A stretch of DNA of 49,868 bases from Phycisphaerales bacterium. GTDB lineage: Bacteria > Planctomycetota > Phycisphaerae > Phycisphaerales > UBA1924. The notes beneath the pieces are model-generated. The model saw only the letters and a list, made by a program, of their open reading frames with translations, ran no database searches and was not told the origin of the DNA. The stretch covers positions 1-49,868 of the forward strand of contig JADLBU010000070.1 of assembly GCA_020847535.1 (NCBI GenBank), read 5' to 3'. How positions within the stretch are numbered: position 1 is the stretch's first letter; each line of letters starts with the position of its first letter. This document shows positions 8,556 to 20,033 of this stretch, piece after piece. The position numbers were made by a program, and so were the translations under genes.

Positions 8556-11500
8556 ATGCGTTTGTCCAAGCTGACGCTCAACGGCTTCAAGTCGTTCGCG
8601 GACAAGACAGAATTCACGTTCGACCAGGAGGTCACTGGGGTTGTGGGCCCCAATGGCTGCGGGAAGTCGAACGTGGTGGATGCGATCAAGTGGGTGCTTG
8701 GTGAGCGCTCGAGCAAGAGCTTGCGCGGGACGGAGATGATCGATGTGATCTTCGCGGGTTCTGCGGGGCGGAAGCCCAGCGGGATGGCGGCGGTGACGTT
8801 GACGTTTGAGAATCCTGTTGTGAGAGAAGGCACTGGGCATCGGGCACTGGGCACTGGTGAAAAGACAGAAGAAGGCATCGGGCATCAGGCATCGGACATC
8901 GGTGCGAACCAAGAGCCGGTCTTTCAAGTCGATGGTGCGAGCGACTCCCCCACTGTTGTGGAAAATGGAGAGGAGTCGGTTGTTGATGCGCATGTCCGGG
9001 GGAAGCGGCTGCTGCCGATGGATGCGGATGTGGTGGAGGTTGAGCGGCGGCTGTACCGGGATGGGACGAGCAAGTACCTGATCAACGGGCGCAATGCGCG
9101 GCTGCGGGATATCCGTGAGCTGTTCCTGGATACGGGGATCGGGGCGGATGCGTACTCGATCATCGAGCAGGGAAAGGTCGATGCGATGCTTCTGGCGAGC
9201 GCTCAGGAGCGGCGGGTGATCTTCGAGGAAGCGGCGGGGGTTGCGAAGTACAAGCAGCGGCGGATCGAGGCGCAGCGGAAGCTCGAAAAGACTGAGGTCA
9301 ACCTGACGGAGACTCGCACGCAGCTGGAGTCGACGGAGCGTCGTCTGCGGATCGTGAAGGGGCAGGCGATCAAGGCGCGGAAGTTCCAGGCGCTGGACCA
9401 GGAGCTTGCGGGGAACCGGCTGGCATTGGCGTTCGAGGTGTATGACGATCTTCGTCAGCGGCTGGATGGGTTGACATCGCGGCAGTCGGGGCTTGAGGAG
9501 GAGCGGCGGACTTCATCGGAGACGGTGACGTTTGCCGAGCAGGCCAAGCAGGAGGCGGATATCACGCGGCAGGAGCTGCTGGATGGCGTTGCTCGGCTGG
9601 AGCAGTCGCGGCTGTCGGCGGAGCATCAAAAGCAGCAGGCGAGCCAGCGGAAGGCGATGGCGGAACGGTCGCTCGAGGATGCGAGGCGGCAGGCGGGGAT
9701 GGATGAGGAGCGTCTGGGTCAGGCGAACCGGCAGATGATGGAGACGGAGGCTTCGGTTGCGGACCTGCGCGAGACGGGCGCGGGGTTGTCGGAGCAGCTT
9801 GCGGATGCGGAGCGGATCCTGCAAACTGCGGGCGAGTCCCGGGCGGGGATCCTGGAAGAGATTAATGACCTGCAGGCGGGGGTGAATGATCGGCGGAGCC
9901 GGGTGGGGCAGATCGAGCGGGAGAGGTCGAGTTTGCAGGGATCGCTCTTGGGGGATGATCGGCGGGCGGAGGCGATCCGTGAGCAGATGGAGCGGCTTGC
10001 GGTGCGTGCAGGCGGGATCACGGGGGAGCTTGAGCGTGCGCAGGGGGCGGGGAGCGGGCACGAACGGACGGTTGCGGAGGTTCGCGGGCTGATCGAATCG
10101 ATCGAGGGGGATCTGGCGCGGCATGATGCGAGTCTGCGGATGCTGGCGCAGGGTCGGCGCGAGCGGGCGGGGAGGCTGTCGGAGCTTGGTTCGGAGATGG
10201 TGCGGCTGGAATCGCGGAACGCGACTCTTGAGGAGATGGAGGCGGCGGGGGTGGGGTATGGGGAGACGGTGCTCGCGGTGATGCAGCGGCGAGCGACGGA
10301 TGCGGCGTTTGCGGGGGTGTTGGGGCCGCTGGCGGAGCTTGTGGATTGCTTGCCGTCGGATATCGCGGCGATCGCGGCGGGGCTGGGATCGCAGATGCAG
10401 GCGCTGATCGTGCGCTCGTTGGATGCGTTGCCTGGTGCGGGGGAGCTGGCGGGATTGCCGGGGCGTGTGATGTTCATGCCGCTGGCGTTTGCGGGGCGTG
10501 GCGGGCGCATGTTGATGGATGCTGGAGTTGCGGGTTCGCGGTCGGGCGAAACGGGCTTTGATGAGGCGCTGTTGCCGCGTGTGAAGCCGGTTCGGGGGCT
10601 GGTGCGGGCTCGGCGCGAGGTGGTTGGTGAAGAGGTTGCGGGCGGGGTTGAGGGGTTGCTCGATCGGCTGCTGGGTCGGACGTACCTGGTGGAGTCGCTG
10701 GATTCGGCGATGATGCTGGCGGCGGGTGGGTTGAGTGATCCGGAGGCGCGGTTCGTGACGCGTGATGGGATGGTGCTGGAGGCGGATGGGCGGGTGCTGG
10801 CGGGACCGGCATCGGCGGATACGGATGCGGGGGGCGTGCTGGAGCGGCGGAGCGAGCTTGCTGCGCTGGGTGCGCGGATCGCGGAGCTGCGCGGGACGCT
10901 GGCAACCGAGCAGGCGGAGCTTGCGGGGATTGATACGGATGCGGCGGCGATGAGCTCGCTCGCGGGCGAGCTGCGGATGCGTCTGACGCAGGAGCAGCGG
11001 CGGCTGGTGCAGGAGCAGTCGAAGCTGGAGCGGGCGATCGATGAGGCTGCGCGGCTGGGTCGGGAGCGGGGGCAGCTTGATGCCGAGTCGGGGCAGCTTC
11101 GGGAGCGGCTTGAGAAGATCGACGCGGATCGCGGGAGGCTGCGCGAGCGGATCGAGAGCCTGCAGCGGCTGCATGGGGAGCAGGCGCTGGAATTGAGCGG
11201 GATCGAGGAGCAGCTCCTGAAGGTGCGTGCGAGGGCGGATGCGGCGGCTGAGCAGACGATGGCGGCCAAGGTTGAGGTCGGGCGGCTGTCGGAGCAGGCG
11301 GGGGCTGCGCGGCGCGAGCTCTCGCGGCTGGAGATCGCGCGAGATGAACTGGGCAGGCAGGTGCGGGACCTGACGCAGCACCTGGGGCATGCGCAGGCGC
11401 GGCAGGCCGAGCATGAGCAGACGATCGCCGAGGCGGCGGGGCAGATCGAGGAGCACGCGAGGGCCGCGGCGGGGCTGGTGGAAGAGGTGCGGTCGGCGCG

Positions 11501-12641
11501 GGGGCTGGTGATCGAGGCGGATGCTCGCGTGCTGGCGCTGGCGGAGCAGGTGAATGCCGCGCGGCAGCGGTCGCAGGTTGTGGAGCGCGACTGGCACTCG
11601 CTGGAGGTTTCGCGGCGGGAGTTGGAGGTCAAGCGCGAGGGGCTGGAGGATCGCACGAGCGAGGAGATGCGGATCGACCTGGCGTGGGATTACACCGAGT
11701 ACCGCGCGGTGATGGCGGATGGGGATGTAAGGAGGATCGATGTGGCGCAGACGGAGGCGGTGATCGCGGAGCTGCGCGACCAGATCCGCAAGCTGGGCCA
11801 TGTGAACATGGAGGCGATCGCGGAGGAGGATCAGCTGGGGGCGGCGAACGAGACGCTTGCGAAGCAGGTCGCGGATCTGGATGCGGCGGGGATCCAGTTG
11901 AAGGGGCTGATCGAGAAGCTCAACGAGGCGAGCAAGGTTCGTTTCGCGGAGGTCTTCGGGAAGATCCAGGAGAACTTCGGGAGCGAGACGGGGATGTTCC
12001 GGCGGCTCTTCGGGGGGGGCAAGGCGGAGGTTCGCCTGATGCCGCTGGTGAAGGAGATCGACGGGCAGAAGGTGGTGACCGACGAGATCGATGTGCTGGA
12101 ATCGGGCGTCGAGGTGATCGCCAAGCCGCCGGGGAAGGAGCCGCGATCGATCAGCCAGCTTTCTGGCGGTGAGAAGACGCTGACGGCGGTGGCGCTCTTG
12201 ATGTCGATCTTCCGGAGCAAGCCTTCGTGCTTCTGCGTGCTGGATGAGGTGGATGCCGCGCTCGATGAAAGCAACGTGGCGCGGTTCGGGAACGTGGTGC
12301 GGCAGTTCACGGATCTGTCGCACTTCATCGTGATCACGCACAACAAGCGGACCATGCAGCAGGCGGATCAGCTCTACGGGATCACGATGCAGGAGCGTGG
12401 GGTTTCGAAGCGCGTGAGCGTGAAGTTTGATCAGGTGGGGGCGAATGGGGAAGTGACGGAGTCACGAAGTGACGAAGTGACGAAGCCGGAAGGCGAGGCT
12501 GCGGCGGGCGAGCCCGAGCCGGTGAAGATCGTGAAGGGGTCGGGATCGCTGAAGCGGGCGCTGGCGGGGATGCGGGAGAATGGGGTGGCGGTGGCGGAGA
12601 GAGGCATCGAGGCAGGGGGCATCGAGGCAACGAGTGGGTAG
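8556..12641 (+). CDS. smc: Chromosome segregation/condensation ATPase SMC
   Basis: Builds the long coiled-coil ATPase dimer that compacts and segregates chromosomes. The Walker A motif GPNGCGKSN is at residues 31-39. The hinge is near residues 585-640, flanked by long heptad-rich coiled coils. The C-terminal head has LSGGEKTLTAVALL followed by FCVLDEVDAALDESN (Walker B and D-loop). At 1361 residues it is longer than the usual 1150-1200. Part of the excess is a roughly 60-residue insertion at about residues 88-150, between the TLTFENP strand and the DVVEVERRLYRDG strand of the N-terminal head, encoded largely by a heptamer-like repeat. The last 80 residues are also repeat-derived: GAAGTGAC units near 12450-12486 and AGGCATCG units at the stop codon. 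No ScpA or ScpB gene is nearby. Confidence 0.97.
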   Translation: MRLSKLTLNGFKSFADKTEFTFDQEVTGVVGPNGCGKSNVVDAIKWVLGERSSKSLRGTEMIDVIFAGSAGRKPSGMAAVTLTFENPVVREGTGHRALGTGEKTEEGIGHQASDIGANQEPVFQVDGASDSPTVVENGEESVVDAHVRGKRLLPMDADVVEVERRLYRDGTSKYLINGRNARLRDIRELFLDTGIGADAYSIIEQGKVDAMLLASAQERRVIFEEAAGVAKYKQRRIEAQRKLEKTEVNLTETRTQLESTERRLRIVKGQAIKARKFQALDQELAGNRLALAFEVYDDLRQRLDGLTSRQSGLEEERRTSSETVTFAEQAKQEADITRQELLDGVARLEQSRLSAEHQKQQASQRKAMAERSLEDARRQAGMDEERLGQANRQMMETEASVADLRETGAGLSEQLADAERILQTAGESRAGILEEINDLQAGVNDRRSRVGQIERERSSLQGSLLGDDRRAEAIREQMERLAVRAGGITGELERAQGAGSGHERTVAEVRGLIESIEGDLARHDASLRMLAQGRRERAGRLSELGSEMVRLESRNATLEEMEAAGVGYGETVLAVMQRRATDAAFAGVLGPLAELVDCLPSDIAAIAAGLGSQMQALIVRSLDALPGAGELAGLPGRVMFMPLAFAGRGGRMLMDAGVAGSRSGETGFDEALLPRVKPVRGLVRARREVVGEEVAGGVEGLLDRLLGRTYLVESLDSAMMLAAGGLSDPEARFVTRDGMVLEADGRVLAGPASADTDAGGVLERRSELAALGARIAELRGTLATEQAELAGIDTDAAAMSSLAGELRMRLTQEQRRLVQEQSKLERAIDEAARLGRERGQLDAESGQLRERLEKIDADRGRLRERIESLQRLHGEQALELSGIEEQLLKVRARADAAAEQTMAAKVEVGRLSEQAGAARRELSRLEIARDELGRQVRDLTQHLGHAQARQAEHEQTIAEAAGQIEEHARAAAGLVEEVRSARGLVIEADARVLALAEQVNAARQRSQVVERDWHSLEVSRRELEVKREGLEDRTSEEMRIDLAWDYTEYRAVMADGDVRRIDVAQTEAVIAELRDQIRKLGHVNMEAIAEEDQLGAANETLAKQVADLDAAGIQLKGLIEKLNEASKVRFAEVFGKIQENFGSETGMFRRLFGGGKAEVRLMPLVKEIDGQKVVTDEIDVLESGVEVIAKPPGKEPRSISQLSGGEKTLTAVALLMSIFRSKPSCFCVLDEVDAALDESNVARFGNVVRQFTDLSHFIVITHNKRTMQQADQLYGITMQERGVSKRVSVKFDQVGANGEVTESRSDEVTKPEGEAAAGEPEPVKIVKGSGSLKRALAGMRENGVAVAERGIEAGGIEATSG
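8828..8905. repeat. Heptamer-period GGCATCG/GGCACTG array inside smc
   Basis: About eight 7-base units, GGCACTG or GGCATCG, are split by a short A-rich spacer. They are translated as part of the extra segment in the SMC ATPase head. They are clearly related to the AGGCATCG arrays found between genes. Confidence 0.7.
12450..12486. repeat. GAAGTGAC 8-base repeats inside the smc 3' end
   Basis: Four to five consecutive units, one degenerate (GGAGTCAC), are translated in frame as the polar stretch GEVTESRSDEVTKPEG of the SMC tail. This is the cleanest copy of the family. Confidence 0.75.
12602..12636. repeat. AGGCATCG 8-base repeats at the smc stop
   Basis: Units of about AGGCATCG followed by AGTG, ending a few bases before the smc stop codon and encoding its last residues. 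The same order, array followed by AGTG, is seen at 18649-18687 and, inverted, at 1058-1095. Confidence 0.6.
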
Positions 12642-12718
12642 CGGCGTGTTGGTGGTTGGGGGAGAAAGAAGAGAAAACCCGCTGCCGCGGGCCATGGTTC
12701 CGAGTTCGCGCTCGGGGC

Positions 12719-12820
12719 TTCCTTAGAGACTGTTTCAGAACGATGTAGCAGGACGGTAGAACACAGGCAGGATGCCTGTGCCACGAGATCGGGTAGGGTT
12801 CTGAAACAGTCTGTTAGGAA
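12719..12820. repeat. 102-base inverted-repeat element overlapping the trpE stop codon
   Basis: Terminal arms at 12719-12741 and 12798-12820 are inverted repeats over 23 bases with two mismatches; the inner 15 bases match perfectly (AGACTGTTTCAGAAC). Between them is a smaller palindrome (ACAGGCA...TGCCTGT). The right arm contains the trpE stop codon. It lies between the convergent genes smc and trpE and could be a miniature mobile element or a two-way transcription terminator. No T-run is present. Confidence 0.75.
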
Positions 12821-14421
12821 AATGCTTGTTCGGCGACGGTGATGGCCCGGGCGAGCGCGGCGGATTTATTCACCGTTTCCTGGTATTCGGGCTCGTGCTG
12901 GGAGTCGGCGACGATTCCGCCGGCGGCCTGGAGGTGGTAGGTCCAGGTGTTGCTCGTGTGGAGGGCCGTGGGGGCGATCATGGTGCGGAGGGTGAGGGCG
13001 ATATCCATCTGGCCGTCGAGGCCGATGTAGCCGATGCCGCCGCCGTAGGGTCCGCGGCGGATGGGTTCGAGCTCATCGATGATCTGCATGGCGCGGATCT
13101 TGGGAGCGCCGGAGATCGTGCCGACGGGGAGTGCTGCGCGGAGGGCATCCCAGCAGTCGTACCCGGAGCGGAGGGTGCCGGTGACGGTGGAGCTGATGTG
13201 CATGACGTGGCTGTAGCGCTCGATCTGCATGAGGGCGGGGAGCTGGATCGAGCCGGGGATGGAGACCTGGCCGACATCGTTGCGTCCGAGGTCGACGAGC
13301 ATGATGTGCTCGGCGCGTTCCTTTTCGTCGGCGAGCAGGTCGCGTTCGAGTGCGAGGTCTTCTTCGGGGCTCTTGCCGCGCGGGCGGGTGCCGGCGAGCG
13401 GGCGGTTGGTGACGGTGAGCGTGTTGTCGGCGGGCGGGGGGTTGCGGCGGACGCGGCAGAGGATCTCGGGGCTGCTGGCGATCATGATGGAGCCCTGGGC
13501 CTGGAGGTAGACCATGTAGGGGCTTGGGTTGACCGCGCGGAGAGCGCGATAGACATCGAAGGGGTCGGCCGTGCTCCGTCGCTCGAATCGCTGACCGAGA
13601 ACGACCTGGAAGATATCACCAGCGCGTATGTACTCGAGTGCCTTGTCGAGCATCGCCGCGTGCTCTTGGCGCGTCATGTTGGAGGCGAGTGGAGGGAGGG
13701 GGGCGGAGGCGTCTTCCATGAGGCCCGAGGGGAGGGGCTTGGAGTGCTGCTCGATCTGGGCGAGCCGTTCGCGGAGGGAGGCGATCGCGAGGTCGTGGGC
13801 GCGGGCGGCATCGTCGTTGCAGCCGATCTGGGTGAGCTTGATGAGGTAGACGACTTTTTCTACGTGGTCGAAGACGATGACGGTGTCGTAGAAGCCGAAG
13901 TGGAGGTCGGGGAGATTGCGGTCGTCGGCGGGGGCGCTGGTGAAGGAGAGCTTGTCGGGCTCGGCGTAGCGGACGGTGTCGTAGCTTGCGTAGCCGACCC
14001 AGCCACCGAGGAAACAGGCGGGGAGGGCAGCGCGGATGCCGGCCTGGGGTGGGGTGATGAGGAGGTGGTTGCGGGTGAGTTCGCGGAGGGCGGCGAGCGG
14101 ATCGGGGGAGTGCTCGGAGGTGGTTGAGCCGGAGCGGTGATCGCGGATGGTGAGCTGGTGCTGGTAGGCGAGCACTTCGAGGGAGGGCTGAGCGCTGAGG
14201 ATGGAGTAGCGGCCCTGGCGGCTTGCACCTTCGACGGATTCGAGGAGGAAGGAGGGTGCGGTGCGTTCATCCTGTGAGACCAGGCGGCGATAGGTGAGCA
14301 CGGGGGTGAGCTGGTCGGAGAGGACTTTGATCGCGAGCGGAATGCAGAGTGACTTGCCGGGGTGTGAGCGGCGATTGAGGTCGATGAGTTCGAGGAATTG
14401 GGGGCGGGTGATGCTGGGCAT
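12814..14421 (-). CDS. trpE: Anthranilate synthase component I
   Basis: Large subunit that converts chorismate and ammonia to anthranilate, the first committed step of tryptophan synthesis. The 535-residue product has the tryptophan-feedback motif LLESVEG near the N-terminus, then PSPYMVYLQ, SPEILCRV, RPLAGTRPRG, VDLGRNDVGQVS, GTISGAPKIRAM, the conserved glycine-rich RRGPYGGGIGYIG and the C-terminal AGGIVADSQHEPEYQETVNK. These are typical of TrpE rather than PabB or isochorismate synthase, though PabB cannot be fully excluded without trpG context. The start is the ATG at 14421; a GTG at 14439 is in frame. No other trp gene is adjacent. The stop codon lies inside an inverted-repeat arm. Confidence 0.93.
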   Translation of the reverse strand: MPSITRPQFLELIDLNRRSHPGKSLCIPLAIKVLSDQLTPVLTYRRLVSQDERTAPSFLLESVEGASRQGRYSILSAQPSLEVLAYQHQLTIRDHRSGSTTSEHSPDPLAALRELTRNHLLITPPQAGIRAALPACFLGGWVGYASYDTVRYAEPDKLSFTSAPADDRNLPDLHFGFYDTVIVFDHVEKVVYLIKLTQIGCNDDAARAHDLAIASLRERLAQIEQHSKPLPSGLMEDASAPLPPLASNMTRQEHAAMLDKALEYIRAGDIFQVVLGQRFERRSTADPFDVYRALRAVNPSPYMVYLQAQGSIMIASSPEILCRVRRNPPPADNTLTVTNRPLAGTRPRGKSPEEDLALERDLLADEKERAEHIMLVDLGRNDVGQVSIPGSIQLPALMQIERYSHVMHISSTVTGTLRSGYDCWDALRAALPVGTISGAPKIRAMQIIDELEPIRRGPYGGGIGYIGLDGQMDIALTLRTMIAPTALHTSNTWTYHLQAAGGIVADSQHEPEYQETVNKSAALARAITVAEQAFS

Positions 14422-14485
14422 GGCTGGAGCGGAGGGCACTGGTGGAAGGCGGGGAGGCGTGGATGGTTGTGTAGTAGGAGGGCTT

Positions 14486-14534
14486 GTGAAGTACGGAGAA
14501 GCCCTCCCTAACCCCTCCCTCGGGGAGGTGCTTT
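14486..14534. repeat. 49-base hairpin repeat, copy 1, at the lpxC stop
   Basis: About 45 of 49 bases match the copy at 18713-18761. On the minus strand it begins within the lpxC stop codon and contains a GC-rich hairpin with CCTCCC and GGGAGG arms. Its position right after a stop codon suggests a 3'-end transcript structure (terminator or mRNA-stabilising hairpin). Confidence 0.75.
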
Positions 14535-15396
14535 AGAGGCAGCTTAGTTTCTGGGCGAGTTGGTGGTTCAGGGCGTGGCCGGCGCGGGTGGCGGTGATGT
14601 GGGCCTGGATGGGTCGGCCGGCGAGCGCGAGATCGCCGATGAGGTCGAGGAGCTTGTGGCGAGCGGGTTCGTTGGGGAAGCGGAGCTGGTTGTCGATGGG
14701 GTGGCCGGATTCATCGAGGACGAGCATGTCCTTGGGGCCGACGTGGTGGAAGAGGCCGGCCGCGCGGAGGGCCTGGGCTTCGGGGAGGAGGCAGAAGGTG
14801 CGGGCGGGGGCGATCTGGGTGAGGTAGGAGGCGGGATTGTTGTCCCAGGTGGCGGACTGGGGGGCGAAGCGGGAAGCGCCGGGGGTGCCGGTGTAGTCGA
14901 GGTTATAGGTGTAGGTGGTGGTGTCGGAGGGTGTTGCGGTGATAGAAGCGCCGGCGGGGCCTTCGATGGTAATGGGTTCGCGGAGGGTGATGGGGGTTGC
15001 GGAAATGGTGGTTGGTTGGGTGCCGGCGGTAGAGATCGCTGCGCAGAAGTCGGCGGCAGAGCCATCGAACATCGGGAGTTCGATGCCGACGAGATCGATG
15101 TGGGCGTCGGTGATACCCAGGCCGGCGAGCGCGGAGAGGATGTGCTCGGTGGTGATCGCGAAGGGGCCTTTGTGTGAAGCGCCGAGGATGGTGTTGCGGC
15201 CGGGGAGTTGGGGGAGGTGTTGAAGGGCGCTGATGTGGGCGGGGAAGGAGCGGGTGGGCGTGCCGGGGATGGTAGTTTGGAAATGGATGCCGGTGAGGTC
15301 GGGGTTGGGGCGGAGGGTGACCTGGGCGGGCTTGGCGGTGAAGAGGCCGATGCCGGAGAGGGTTGCTGGGGAGGTGAGGGTTTGGCGGGTGGGCAT
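14533..15396 (-). CDS. lpxC: UDP-3-O-acyl-N-acetylglucosamine deacetylase
   Basis: Zinc-dependent enzyme of the committed step of lipid A synthesis. The 287-residue product is slightly shorter than the usual 300. It shows the SGIGLF start motif, the metal-binding TTEHILSALAGLGI (His), MFDGSAADF, the second metal site HKLLDLIGDLAL (His and Asp), and the catalytic histidine in RAGHALNHQL. It starts 6 bases after the leuS stop on the same strand, so it is probably translated from the same transcript. Its presence implies an LPS-type outer membrane. Confidence 0.94.
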   Translation of the reverse strand: MPTRQTLTSPATLSGIGLFTAKPAQVTLRPNPDLTGIHFQTTIPGTPTRSFPAHISALQHLPQLPGRNTILGASHKGPFAITTEHILSALAGLGITDAHIDLVGIELPMFDGSAADFCAAISTAGTQPTTISATPITLREPITIEGPAGASITATPSDTTTYTYNLDYTGTPGASRFAPQSATWDNNPASYLTQIAPARTFCLLPEAQALRAAGLFHHVGPKDMLVLDESGHPIDNQLRFPNEPARHKLLDLIGDLALAGRPIQAHITATRAGHALNHQLAQKLSCL

Positions 15397-15402
15397 GTGC
15401 GA

Positions 15403-18615
<3,213 letters not shown>

Positions 18616-18648
18616 GGGTGGGGATGGTAAGAGGGGTGGGGAGAAGAG

Positions 18649-18687
18649 AGGCATCAAGGCAACAAGGCATCCAGGCATCGAGTGCCG
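18649..18687. repeat. AGGCATCG 8-base repeats upstream of leuS
   Basis: Four units (AGGCATCA, AGGCAACA, AGGCATCC, AGGCATCG) followed by AGTG. They lie between the leuS start and the preceding gene's stop and show the 8-base period clearly. Confidence 0.7.
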
Positions 18688-18712
18688 GAGACCTTCATCA
18701 GGCGTGGGTTTT

Positions 18713-18761
18713 GTGAAGTACGGGGAAGCCCTCTCCAACCCCTCCCTCGGGGAGGGGCTTT
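18713..18761. repeat. 49-base hairpin repeat, copy 2, at a stop codon
   Basis: Near-identical to 14486-14534 (four differences). On the minus strand it starts inside the stop codon of the membrane-protein gene at 18761-19183, the same placement as copy 1 relative to lpxC. Confidence 0.75.
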
Positions 18762-19183
18762 CAGGATTCGGGGGGGAGTTCGATGAGGGGTGGGAAGCCG
18801 TCATCGTCGGGCTTGGGGGCGGGAGGCTTGGGAGGGGTGGGTGGTTGCTGGGATAGTCGGGGTTGTGGGGGTGGGGCGATGCCGGAGGAGGCGAGCAGAG
18901 CCTGGGCGGGGTCGGTGGGTTTGGCGGGCTTGGCGGCGATCCTGACGGCCATGGCGCGGATGGTGGATTCGTATTCCTTGTGCGTCATTTCGCCTGTGTC
19001 ACGGAGCCTACGAAGGGATTCCATGAGCGACTCGTTGGCGAGCGCATCGGGCTTGGTGAGGAGGTTGCGGCGTATGAGGAGGATGGCGATCCCTCCGATG
19101 ACGGCGAGCAGGATGAGCCCGGCGATGTATGGCCAGGTGTCGAAGAGCCTGTCGGTGGCGTTCTGGGCGGCGGGGCTCGTCAT
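18761..19183 (-). CDS. Small single-pass membrane protein with SHOCT-like segment
   Basis: A 140-residue protein. One transmembrane helix lies at about residues 17-38 (WPYIAGLILLAVIGGIAILL). It is followed by a short helical segment, residues 50-72 (LMESLRRLRDTGEMTHKEYE), which resembles the SHOCT short C-terminal domain pattern, and then a proline-rich tail. The start is the ATG at 19183. It follows the 19200-19958 gene by 16 bases and is probably co-transcribed with it. The function is unknown. Confidence 0.75.
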   Translation of the reverse strand: MTSPAAQNATDRLFDTWPYIAGLILLAVIGGIAILLIRRNLLTKPDALANESLMESLRRLRDTGEMTHKEYESTIRAMAVRIAAKPAKPTDPAQALLASSGIAPPPQPRLSQQPPTPPKPPAPKPDDDGFPPLIELPPES

Positions 19184-19199
19184 CGTTGAGTTCCGGGCA

Positions 19200-19958
19200 T
19201 CAGGTGTTACCGGAAGAGGCGATCGCCTCGCGGATGGGCATGAGCAGGGTGGGTACGACCCGCTTCTCGACCAGCTCCTCGCCGGTGTTGGAGAGCTGGG
19301 TGAAGATCTTGGTGAGTTCCTTGAGGTCGCTGACCGCGCCCATGCGGCGGAGGGTGAGGTAGATGCTGATGGGCTCAGCGCCGGGCTCGCCATCGCCGCG
19401 TATCTGGGGCTGCTGTCCGCGGGTCTTGACCTCGACGTGGATCTCGTACTCGTTGCGTTGGCCAAAGGAGACGCCGATGACGGGCTGGCATTCGACGACG
19501 GAGGCGCCCTGGAGCTCGAGGGCGGAGCGGAGTGGTGAGCCGGCGAGGATGGCATCGGCGACGATGGCATCGTGGTTGCCGCCTGAGGCCAGGTCGAAGC
19601 CGAAGAGCAGTTCAACGTAGTCGATGTCGAGAGGGGAGACGCTCAGGAAGAAGGGGGCGGTCTCGAGGACGTGGGTGTGGAGTGCGTAGCCCTCGGTGGT
19701 GGAGGGCGGGTTGACCGCGCCCGAGCGGATGTTGTTGGAGCGGACGGCGAGCCAGCGGTGCGGGGCATCTGATTGCGGGGATTCGAGGGCGAGTTCCTCG
19801 CGGTAGCGCCGGAACTGGTTCATCATGGGGAACTGCTTGCGGACTCGTTCGAAGAATTCGAGGACGGTCTCGCGGCTGCGCGGGAGGTCCATCTTAACGG
19901 CGAGCTTCTGGTTGATGTAGAAATCGCTGCAGAGCGCCTTGTAGCTGTCACCCATCAT
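19200..19958 (-). CDS. Conserved-looking hypothetical protein
   Basis: I do not assign this 252-residue soluble protein to a family. An N-terminal helical segment (LPRSRETVLEFFERVRKQFP) is followed by an alternating strand pattern (DYVELLFGFDLA, SVVECQPVIGVSF, EYEIHVEVKTRG, ISIYLTLRRMG), suggesting a duplicated alpha/beta fold. There is no signal peptide. Its stop lies 16 bases before the start of the small membrane protein, so the two are likely partners in one transcript. Confidence 0.75.
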   Translation of the reverse strand: MMGDSYKALCSDFYINQKLAVKMDLPRSRETVLEFFERVRKQFPMMNQFRRYREELALESPQSDAPHRWLAVRSNNIRSGAVNPPSTTEGYALHTHVLETAPFFLSVSPLDIDYVELLFGFDLASGGNHDAIVADAILAGSPLRSALELQGASVVECQPVIGVSFGQRNEYEIHVEVKTRGQQPQIRGDGEPGAEPISIYLTLRRMGAVSDLKELTKIFTQLSNTGEELVEKRVVPTLLMPIREAIASSGNT

Positions 19959-20033
19959 GATGCGTGGTCTCCGAGCCCTCGGGGCAGTGTAGGTTTGAGA
20001 GCTGATGCCGTGGGGGTGGAGGTCGGTGCGGAT

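Noticed and set aside
9513..12341. A 942-codon open frame opposite smc, and a similar 679-codon frame opposite the FlgI-like gene (6415-8454)
   Set aside because: Both are arginine/leucine/proline-rich shadows of well-supported genes.
12826..14127. Long + strand open frames opposite trpE, lpxC, leuS and the pilus operon (for example 15208-16791, 31671-32864, 33152-34603, 34951-36282)
   Set aside because: These are antisense shadows created by the strong GC skew; none has a ribosome site or recognisable domain.
14486..14534. Idea that the 49-base repeats are attachment sites
   Set aside because: The sequence between the two copies is leuS and lpxC, essential core genes, so excision between them is implausible; a 3'-end hairpin explains their position better.
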